Assembly (NCBI GenBank): GCA_016296485.1 | Contig: JAEDJF010000093.1 | Coordinates: 1 to 5,808, forward strand | Length of the DNA: 5,808 nucleotides | Origin: Oscillospiraceae bacterium | GTDB taxonomy: Bacteria; Bacillota; Clostridia; Oscillospirales; Ruminococcaceae | Direction: 5' to 3' | Shown: piece after piece, positions 1 to 4,829 of the stretch | Position numbering within the stretch: position 1 is the stretch's first letter | How the letters are laid out: each line of letters starts with the position of its first letter | Translations under genes and position numbers: made by a program | The notes under the pieces: generated by a model | Seen by the model: only the letters and a program-made list of their open reading frames with translations | Database searches by the model: none | Told to the model about the DNA's origin: nothing

Positions 1-19
1 GACGGTTTTTTATTGCAAG

Positions 20-135
20 AGTGGGAATTTCCCACCCCACCACCGCTAACGCGGTTCCCCTCCCCTGATAGGGGAGGTATTTCGGCTACGGCTATCGGGT
101 GCGGCGCAAGAGGAAAGCCTTTGACGGCGTTTCCT
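20..135. repeat. Cluster of small GC-rich inverted repeats, REP-like intergenic element
   Basis: Four hairpins follow one another in non-coding DNA beyond the last terminator. They are a 7+7 repeat with a one-base centre at 21-35 (GTGGGAA/TTCCCAC), a 5-bp stem at 42-55 (ACCGC/GCGGT), a 7-bp stem with a TGATA loop at 59-77 (CCTCCCC/GGGGAGG), and a 9-bp stem with one bulged base at 111-135 (AGGAAAGCC/GGC-TTTCCT). On the minus strand the order is a CCTCCCC hairpin, GGGGAACCGCG, then GCGGTGGTGGGG. This resembles dispersed intergenic repeats I know from clostridial gut genomes, but that likeness is from memory and copy number cannot be seen here. No reading frame of note crosses it. Confidence 0.5.
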
Positions 136-150
136 ACTTACAATATTACA

Positions 151-185
151 TAAAAGAGCGGGCGACCCTTTTGGGTCGCCCGCTC
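151..185 (-). terminator. Strong intrinsic terminator after rqcP
   Basis: On the minus strand a perfect 13-bp stem (arms 173-185 and 156-168) with an AAAA loop is followed by TTTTA. It lies 17 bases beyond the rqcP stop codon and closes the flippase-mazG-HU-rqcP cluster. On the plus strand the flank is only moderately T-rich, so termination in the minus direction is the better reading. Confidence 0.9.
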
Positions 186-202
186 CTTATTTCATTATTT
201 CA

Positions 203-445
203 TCACTCTATCACGCGGTAGTTCTGGGCGGCGTCCTCCTTGCGGGGGGAGTCGACGATGGAGACGACCTGCACCTTGAGGGGGTGCTGACCGAGCTGAA
301 TCTCTATCACGTCGTCCTCCTTGACCTCGTAGGAGGCGCGGGCGGGCTTGCCGTTGACGAGGACGCGCCCGGCGTCGCAGGCTTCGTTGGCGACGGTACG
401 GCGCTTTATAAGGCGCGTCACTTTAAGATATTTATCTAAACGCAT
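203..445 (-). CDS. rqcP: RqcP, S4-domain RNA-binding ribosome quality control factor (YabO/Hsp15-like)
   Basis: This 80-residue protein is almost entirely one S4 RNA-binding domain. It opens with MRLDKYLKVTRLIKRRTVAN and continues through AGRVLVNGKPARAS, the classic S4 pattern, and it closely matches B. subtilis YabO (RqcP, about 86 residues). In that family RqcP works with RqcH on the 50S subunit during alanine tailing of stalled nascent chains, helping to move the P-site tRNA. An in-frame TTG at 484 would add 13 residues, but the ATG at 445 has an AAGGAG site 5 bases upstream and gives the conserved N-terminus, so I chose it. The gene follows HU but is separated from it by an intrinsic terminator at 501-528, so its expression probably depends on read-through or an unseen promoter. 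The family call is firm; the molecular role is taken from the Bacillus homologue. Confidence 0.92.
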   Translation of the reverse strand: MRLDKYLKVTRLIKRRTVANEACDAGRVLVNGKPARASYEVKEDDVIEIQLGQHPLKVQVVSIVDSPRKEDAAQNYRVIE

Positions 446-450
446 ATTTA

Positions 451-456
451 CTCCTT
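451..456 (-). promoter_or_regulatory. Ribosome binding site of rqcP
   Basis: AAGGAG on the minus strand, 5 bases before the ATG at 445. It decides that start over the upstream TTG at 484. It lies inside the partly palindromic stretch CTTTATAAAGGAG. Confidence 0.8.
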
Positions 457-475
457 TATAAAGACGTTCGGAGGT

Positions 476-495
476 GTTTCCCAAAGGCGGGAAAC
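476..495. repeat. Inverted repeat in the rqcP leader
   Basis: GTTTCCC and GGGAAAC form a perfect 7-bp stem around a 6-base loop, between the HU terminator and the rqcP ribosome binding site. No T-run follows on either strand, so it is not a typical terminator. It could be an RNA stabilising or processing hairpin, or an operator; nothing here tells them apart. Confidence 0.5.
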
Positions 496-500
496 TAACG

Positions 501-528
501 AAAAATCCCCCGCCGGAAGGCAGGGGAA
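501..528 (-). terminator. Intrinsic terminator between HU and rqcP
   Basis: On the minus strand TCCCCTGCC pairs with GGCGGGGGA as a 9-bp stem containing one G-U pair, closed by a TTCC loop and followed directly by TTTTT. It starts 17 bases after the HU stop codon. It should cap a HU message and reduce, but need not abolish, transcription into rqcP. Confidence 0.85.
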
Positions 529-545
529 ATTTATCTTGCTCTAAA

Positions 546-821
546 TTATTTAGAAACTGCTTCTTTGAGGGCTTTGCCTGCCTTGAAGGAAGGAAGCTTG
601 GAAGCGGGGATAGTGATTTCCTGTGCGGTTCTGGGGTTGATGCCTTTTCTTTCAGCGCGGGTTCTTACCTCGAAGGTGCCGAAGCCGACGAGCTGAACGG
701 ATTCGCCGTTCGCAAGGGACTCGGTGATGGATTCAAGAACAGCGGCGACAGCTTTCTCGCTGTCTTTTTTGGAAGAGCCGAGTTTGGTTGCAACAGCGGC
801 GATAAGATCGGATTTGGTCAT
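546..821 (-). CDS. hup: HU family DNA-binding nucleoid protein
   Basis: This is a 91-residue protein of standard HU length. The N-terminal helices (MTKSDLIAAV, residues 1-40) form the dimer body. GFGTFEVR at 46-53 and the arm around INPRT at 61-65 bind DNA, and the C-terminus FKAGKALKEAV is typical. Pro63, which wedges between bases in HU/IHF proteins, is present; the residue before NP is Ile where the well-studied Bacillus protein has Arg. HU binds and bends DNA without strong sequence preference and compacts the nucleoid. I start at 821 because a GGAGG site precedes it and HU begins there; the in-frame extension to 896 only reads back over the mazG end. Codons such as GCT, GTT, CTT and TCC are commoner here than in the neighbouring genes, as expected for a highly expressed gene. 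It follows mazG by 46 bases and is closed by its own terminator. Confidence 0.95.
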   Translation of the reverse strand: MTKSDLIAAVATKLGSSKKDSEKAVAAVLESITESLANGESVQLVGFGTFEVRTRAERKGINPRTAQEITIPASKLPSFKAGKALKEAVSK

Positions 822-831
822 TTTTAGAATA

Positions 832-836
832 CCTCC
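832..836 (-). promoter_or_regulatory. Ribosome binding site of HU
   Basis: GGAGG on the minus strand, 10 bases before the ATG at 821. It fixes the HU start and excludes the longer in-frame reading from 896. Confidence 0.8.
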
Positions 837-850
837 AATTTTTAATTCTC

Positions 851-902
851 GCGGGGGTTCCCGCTTTTTACAAACTTGTTTGTTCTTTGGCTTCAAGCCA
901 AA
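851..902. repeat. Three consecutive inverted repeats at the mazG/HU junction
   Basis: In 52 bases there are GCGGG-ggtt-CCCGC (851-864), ACAAAC-tt-GTTTGT (870-883) and TTTGGCTT-c-AAGCCAAA (886-902). The two on the right overlap the last codons of mazG, and the left one lies in the HU leader. On the plus strand the GCGGG hairpin is followed by TTTTT, so it could stop antisense transcription; on the minus strand it lacks a downstream T-run. A weak promoter-like pair on the minus strand (TTGAAG at 891-896, TGTAAA at 867-872, 18 bases apart) falls in the same stretch. Confidence 0.55.
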
Positions 903-1674
903 TTTCAGAGAGCTCGGAACTCTTTAGGTCCGTAAGCTCTCTGCCGGATTCAGTAACGATACGCTCCACAGCTTCAACGCGCTGTATGAACTTTTCGCTT
1001 GCGGCGAAAAGACATTGCTCCGGCTCAAGGTCGAGGGCTCTTGCGGCGTTTACCGCCGAAAAGAGCACGTCGCCCACCTCATCGGCACAGTGGACTATAT
1101 CATTCGCACGGACAGCCTCTTTAAGCTCCGTCACTTCCTCGTCCAGCTTACGCAGGCACCAGACTACGTCGTGGCGCGTGCCGCAGGCTTTTTCCGCCCT
1201 TTGCTGCAGCTTCGCGCTGCGCATCAGCGCCGGGAGCTGCTTCGGAACGGCGCGCAGCGTTTCCGCCGCGGTCTCCTGCCCCTTGGACTCCTTCTTTATC
1301 TCGTCCCAGCGGTCCGCGACCTTTTCCGCGTCGGCAAGGTCCTCGTCCTTAAAAATATGCGGGTGGCGAAGAATGAGTTTCCTGCATATTCCGTCGCAGA
1401 CGTCGTCGAAGTCGAAGCTCCCCCGCTCCCTCTCAATTTCGGAGTGGAACACGACCTGCAAAAGCACGTCGCCCAATTCCTCCTTGAGAGACTCGGAGTC
1501 GCCGTTGTCAATGGCTTCCACCGCCTCGTAGGTCTCCTCAATGAAGTTCCCGCGAATGGACTCGTGGGTCTGCTCCCTGTCCCAGGGGCAGCCCCCCTCG
1601 CTTCGGAGCAGAGCCATTATCTCCACAAGGTCAGCGACAGTATAGCTGTCTTTAAGTTTAAAATCCGTCCGCAT
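868..1674 (-). CDS. mazG: MazG nucleoside triphosphate pyrophosphohydrolase
   Basis: At 268 residues this matches the two-domain MazG of E. coli (about 263). The first MazG domain carries GGCPWD (27-32), the metal-binding EExxE at 46-50 and EELGD at 65-69, followed by RHPHIF (103-108) and the DRWDEIK linker. The second carries LDEEVTELKE (177-186) and DEVGD (198-202), so both acidic metal sites look intact. The family hydrolyses NTPs and dNTPs to the monophosphate and pyrophosphate, removing non-canonical nucleotides and, in E. coli, influencing ppGpp levels. Unlike B. subtilis YabN there is no fused tetrapyrrole methylase domain. The start at 1674 has GAGGAGG 7 bases upstream, and only 18 bases separate it from the flippase stop, so the two are surely co-transcribed. 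One oddity is that the usual VGFDW segment before the second domain is replaced by CGTRH (residues 164-168). Confidence 0.93.
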   Translation of the reverse strand: MRTDFKLKDSYTVADLVEIMALLRSEGGCPWDREQTHESIRGNFIEETYEAVEAIDNGDSESLKEELGDVLLQVVFHSEIERERGSFDFDDVCDGICRKLILRHPHIFKDEDLADAEKVADRWDEIKKESKGQETAAETLRAVPKQLPALMRSAKLQQRAEKACGTRHDVVWCLRKLDEEVTELKEAVRANDIVHCADEVGDVLFSAVNAARALDLEPEQCLFAASEKFIQRVEAVERIVTESGRELTDLKSSELSEIWLEAKEQTSL

Positions 1675-1692
1675 CTTGCGGCCTCCTCTATT

Positions 1693-3444
1693 TTACCTTA
1701 TTAAGTGGATTTTTTCAAGTATTTTAGCGATTTTTTCGCCCTTCGGAATCATTAAAAAATCTTTTTTCGTAATGCCTTTTATGAGAAGCATCGTGACACC
1801 GTAGATTATTACCGCAATTCCGATGGCAAATACGGTGGAGAGGTTATCCGAAAGGAAAATATTTCCGAAAACGTAGGCGAATTTCGCCCCGGCGGCGCAA
1901 AGAGCGCCCGCAAAGAGGGGCTTTATGAACACGGCATAAAGGTTGACCCGTATTCGTGCGCTGCGGTTGATGGCGGCAATATCCATAATCATTATAAGTA
2001 TATAACATATTAAAGAGCCGTAGGGCGCCGCCTGGATATTGAGGCTCGGAATCGCTACGAAGATATAGTTTACGGCGAGCTTAACGCCCGCTCCCGCCAG
2101 CATAAAGAAAAGCGGGAGCCTCTCCTTCCCTATTCCCTGGAGTATGCTGTGACAGGAGGCGCAGGTGCAGACGAAAACTACGGTTATTCCCATAACTTTG
2201 AGAAGGGGCGCCGCGATTTCAACCTCCGTAAGGCGCATCGGGTAAAGAAGGGTCAGAATTTCCTTCGCCAGCACCGAAAGACCGAAGCCCGCCGGGATAG
2301 CCACGATTGTCGTAAGGCGGAGCACCGTATCTATTGACGCCTTTATTCTGTGGCGGTTGTGTGAGGTCCAGGCGGCGGCGACGCTCGGAAGAGCGGCGGT
2401 GCCGAAGGTGGTGGCGATTGCCGGGACGAGATTAAAGAGCGTCACGGGCATTCCGGAATATACGCCGTAGAGGTAGTTCGGAAGCCCGTCGAGCCCAAGC
2501 TCCGCCGGGAGCAGCCCCTCGTACATTCCGAGGACGGTCAGATGGTCAAGGCGGATTGCGTACTCCATCCGGCTCATCAGCGACACGAGGTCGATGAGGT
2601 TCGTTATGTTGGTCGAAAGGGTCGCAAGGCAGACCGGAATTGAAATGGTTATGAGCGTATTGAGAAGGGCGCTTCGCGGCTGCGCCTCCGGCGCGTCGTA
2701 AAGCTCCGCCTGGGTGATGCCGTCGCCCCTGAGGCGATAGTGGAGCATCATATAGAGCATTCCCACCATGGTGGAAATCATAACTCCGCCGATGGCGGCT
2801 GCCGCCGCTATGGGGGCGACGGCGCTTGCGGCGGAAAGCCCCTCGGAAGAAATTCCGAGGTCGATTCCGTAAAAGCTTCCGTTTTTATTGTATTCGGCTA
2901 TGCCCCAGTTCATAACCACCAGCGTTAGAGAAAGCCCCACGAGAACCTTTACCACGGCTTCGATTATCTGGGAGATGGCGGTGGGGTACATATTGCGAAG
3001 CCCCTGGTAGTAGCCGCGGTAGGCGCTGGTCATACAGAGGAAGAAAACCGCCGGGGAGAGCATTATTACCGCAAGGGTCGCCCCGGGGTTATTGCAGACG
3101 GTGCTCGCCAGGAACTTGCTCCCGAAGAGCATTATTAGGCTTCCGGCGGTGCCCGTCACGAGGAAGCAGGTCATGGAAATCTGGAAAATCCGCCTTACGT
3201 CCCGGTAGCGCCCGAGGGTCACGCACTCGGAGACCATTCTTGCCACCGCCACGGGGATTCCCGCAGTGGCGATGGTGTAGAGCGGGGTAAAGATAGTATA
3301 GGCTGTGTTGTAGTAACCGAAGCCCTCGCCGCCGATTATATTCATCAGAGGGATTTTATAGACCGCGCCGATGACTTTTACGATAATGGCGGCGGCGCTC
3401 AAGATGAGAGCGCCCTGGAGGAAATTTTGTTTTTTGGAGCTCAT
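1693..3444 (-). CDS. SpoVB/MurJ-like lipid-linked oligosaccharide flippase (MOP superfamily)
   Basis: This is a 583-residue, very hydrophobic membrane protein with about 14 predicted helices by eye, in the polysaccharide biosynthesis/MVF branch of the MOP superfamily. Diagnostic stretches are the N-terminal KQNFLQGALILSAAAIIVKV with GAVYKIPL, the YYNTAYTIF segment near 44-52, RGYYQGLRNMYPTAISQIIE (143-162) and the SILQGIGK motif (433-440). Members move lipid II or related undecaprenyl-linked precursors across the membrane for cell wall, spore cortex or surface polysaccharide. Its place before mazG matches yabM in Bacillus. At 583 residues it is longer than the roughly 520-545 usual for SpoVB/YtgP; extra length lies in loops near 181-205 and 295-330. 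The ATG at 3444 has GGAGG 5 bases upstream. Whether it serves vegetative lipid II (MurJ role) or sporulation (SpoVB role) cannot be decided from sequence, so I give no symbol. Confidence 0.87.
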   Translation of the reverse strand: MSSKKQNFLQGALILSAAAIIVKVIGAVYKIPLMNIIGGEGFGYYNTAYTIFTPLYTIATAGIPVAVARMVSECVTLGRYRDVRRIFQISMTCFLVTGTAGSLIMLFGSKFLASTVCNNPGATLAVIMLSPAVFFLCMTSAYRGYYQGLRNMYPTAISQIIEAVVKVLVGLSLTLVVMNWGIAEYNKNGSFYGIDLGISSEGLSAASAVAPIAAAAAIGGVMISTMVGMLYMMLHYRLRGDGITQAELYDAPEAQPRSALLNTLITISIPVCLATLSTNITNLIDLVSLMSRMEYAIRLDHLTVLGMYEGLLPAELGLDGLPNYLYGVYSGMPVTLFNLVPAIATTFGTAALPSVAAAWTSHNRHRIKASIDTVLRLTTIVAIPAGFGLSVLAKEILTLLYPMRLTEVEIAAPLLKVMGITVVFVCTCASCHSILQGIGKERLPLFFMLAGAGVKLAVNYIFVAIPSLNIQAAPYGSLICYILIMIMDIAAINRSARIRVNLYAVFIKPLFAGALCAAGAKFAYVFGNIFLSDNLSTVFAIGIAVIIYGVTMLLIKGITKKDFLMIPKGEKIAKILEKIHLIR

Positions 3445-3469
3445 TCAGTCCTCCGCTAAGTTGGATTTC

Positions 3470-3504
3470 AAAAATCGTGACCGGAAAGGAGCTTCCCGGT
3501 CACG
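3470..3504 (-). terminator. Intrinsic terminator after mtaD
   Basis: On the minus strand CGTGACCGG (3504-3496) pairs with CCGGTCACG (3484-3476), a 9-bp stem with an 11-base loop, followed by ATTTTTG. It lies 28 bases after the mtaD stop and separates the nucleoside salvage genes from the flippase cluster. Only 15 bases remain between its T-run and the flippase ribosome binding site. Confidence 0.85.
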
Positions 3505-3526
3505 CCGAAGTTTTTCGATTTACCGA

Positions 3527-3540
3527 AGATTTTTAAATCT
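3527..3540. repeat. Short AT-rich palindrome over the mtaD stop codon
   Basis: AGATTT-TT-AAATCT, a perfect 6+6 inverted repeat that includes the mtaD TAA stop. It could be an operator half-pair for the downstream cluster or chance in an AT-rich patch; nothing more supports a function. Confidence 0.25.
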
Positions 3541-4828
3541 GTTCAAGGATTTTGGGGAGATAGTAGCTTATCTTGTCATAGACCTTATTGATGTCGAGGG
3601 TCTTGTATTTTCCGTCGCGGTAAATTACGTCGCCGTCAACCATGGTGAGGACGACGTCGGAGCCCTGGGCGGAGAAAACGAGGTTCGCCAGCACGTCGTA
3701 GCAGGGCACGAGGTGGGGGCGGTTAAAGTCAACGACAGCAAGGTCAGCCTTGTAGCCCTTTTTGATGAGACCGGTGTCGTTTCTGCCCTGGGAAAGGGCG
3801 CCGTTTACGGTTGCCATCTTGAGAATCTCCTTGGGGGAGATTTCGCCGGCGTTGTGGGAATTGCCCCTTGCAATCATCGCCGCAAGGTGCATTTCCTCGA
3901 ACATATTGAGGTTGTTGTTGCTGGAGGCGCCGTCGGTGCCGAGGGCGACGTTGATTCCCGCGTCGAGCATCTTTCTTACGGGGGCGAAGCCGGAGCCCAG
4001 CTTCATATTGCTGGAGGGGCAGTGGGTGGCGGTGACGTGGTGTTTCGCCATAATCTCAATGTCCTCATCCTCCACCCAGACGCAGTGCGCAAGGTTGGTG
4101 GGGTTTTCAAAGACGCCGCAGGCCTCGAGGTATTTCGCCGGGGTGAGCCCGCCGTGGCGCTGTTTGCACTCCTCGTGCTCGAGCTTCGTCTCGGACATAT
4201 GAACGTGGAGACGCAGTCCGTTCTCCTTGGCGAACTCGGCGGTGTCCCTTGCGAGGGACTCGCAGGAGGAATACTCCGCGTGGAGACCGAACTCCTCGGT
4301 GAAGCGACCCTTGTTTGCCCGACCGTACTTCTGAATCATCTCATAGACCGCCGGGAAATAGCCCATTTTTTTGAGGGGGGTGCCATCGGTTCCGACGGGC
4401 GGGTTGCAGAAATTGCATTTCATTCCGGAGTCGGCGACGACGGAGGCGGCGACCTTGTCGAAGAAATACATATCGGTGAAGGAGGTGGTTCCGCAGGACA
4501 TCATCTCCGCCATTGCGAGCATTCCCGCCCAGTAGATGCTGTTCTGGTCCCACTTTGCCTCAAAGGGGAAAATCTTCTCGTTGAGCCATCTCTGGAGCGG
4601 AAGGTCCTCGCCGTAGCCGCGCATAAAGGTCATGGCGGCGTGGGTGTGGTTATTGACAAGACCGGGAATAAGGACCTTTCCGCGCCCGTCATAGACCTCG
4701 CCGTAGCCCCAGTCGGTCTTTTCATTGGCGGTGGAGATATAGTCGATTACGCCGTTTTTCGTGCCGATATAGGCGTGCTCGACGACGTTGAAATTCTCGT
4801 CAATATAGGTTATGTCTTTAAACAGCAT
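3533..4828 (-). CDS. mtaD: 5-methylthioadenosine/S-adenosylhomocysteine deaminase
   Basis: This 431-residue amidohydrolase has a full set of metal and active-site residues for the MtaD family. His61 and His63 lie in NNHTHAAM, Glu90 in FPFEAKW, His183 in LHAEYSS, His210 and Glu213 in HVHMSET, His248 in LAHCVW, His269 in THCPSSNMK and Asp299 in GTDGASSNNNLNMFEE. The HxH, His210 and Asp299 set corresponds to the zinc ligands of Thermotoga TM0936, which deaminates S-adenosylhomocysteine, 5'-methylthioadenosine and adenosine to the inosine forms. Length is normal for the family and the C-terminus (GYKADLAVVD) rebuilds the usual composite beta domain. It starts one base after the phosphorylase stop, with its ribosome binding site inside that gene, so the two are translated together. 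Related guanine or cytosine-type deaminases are possible but fit the SSNMKLGSG and SNNNLNMFEE motifs less well. Exact substrate preference is inferred. Confidence 0.88.
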   Translation of the reverse strand: MLFKDITYIDENFNVVEHAYIGTKNGVIDYISTANEKTDWGYGEVYDGRGKVLIPGLVNNHTHAAMTFMRGYGEDLPLQRWLNEKIFPFEAKWDQNSIYWAGMLAMAEMMSCGTTSFTDMYFFDKVAASVVADSGMKCNFCNPPVGTDGTPLKKMGYFPAVYEMIQKYGRANKGRFTEEFGLHAEYSSCESLARDTAEFAKENGLRLHVHMSETKLEHEECKQRHGGLTPAKYLEACGVFENPTNLAHCVWVEDEDIEIMAKHHVTATHCPSSNMKLGSGFAPVRKMLDAGINVALGTDGASSNNNLNMFEEMHLAAMIARGNSHNAGEISPKEILKMATVNGALSQGRNDTGLIKKGYKADLAVVDFNRPHLVPCYDVLANLVFSAQGSDVVLTMVDGDVIYRDGKYKTLDINKVYDKISYYLPKILEQI

Positions 4829-4829
4829 T

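Noticed and set aside
20..135. CRISPR array or tRNA in the left non-coding region
   Set aside because: The repeats are inverted and all differ, with no equal spacing, and no cloverleaf or anticodon arm could be folded by eye.
446..484. Longer rqcP starting at an in-frame TTG at 484
   Set aside because: The TTG has no ribosome binding site and falls within the leader hairpin; the ATG at 445 has a well-placed AAGGAG and gives the conserved S4 N-terminus.
457..487. Promoter-like TTGGGA and TATAAA, 18 bases apart, before rqcP on the minus strand
   Set aside because: The hexamers score fairly well, but a start about 7 bases after TATAAA would leave the AAGGAG ribosome binding site out of the transcript.
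822..896. HU with a 25-residue N-terminal extension
   Set aside because: The extension overlaps the mazG end, matches no HU family member, and is bypassed by a GGAGG site placed for the ATG at 821.
1015..1704. Plus-strand open frame of 229 codons opposite mazG
   Set aside because: It mirrors mazG codons and resembles no known protein; the minus-strand frame explains the region.
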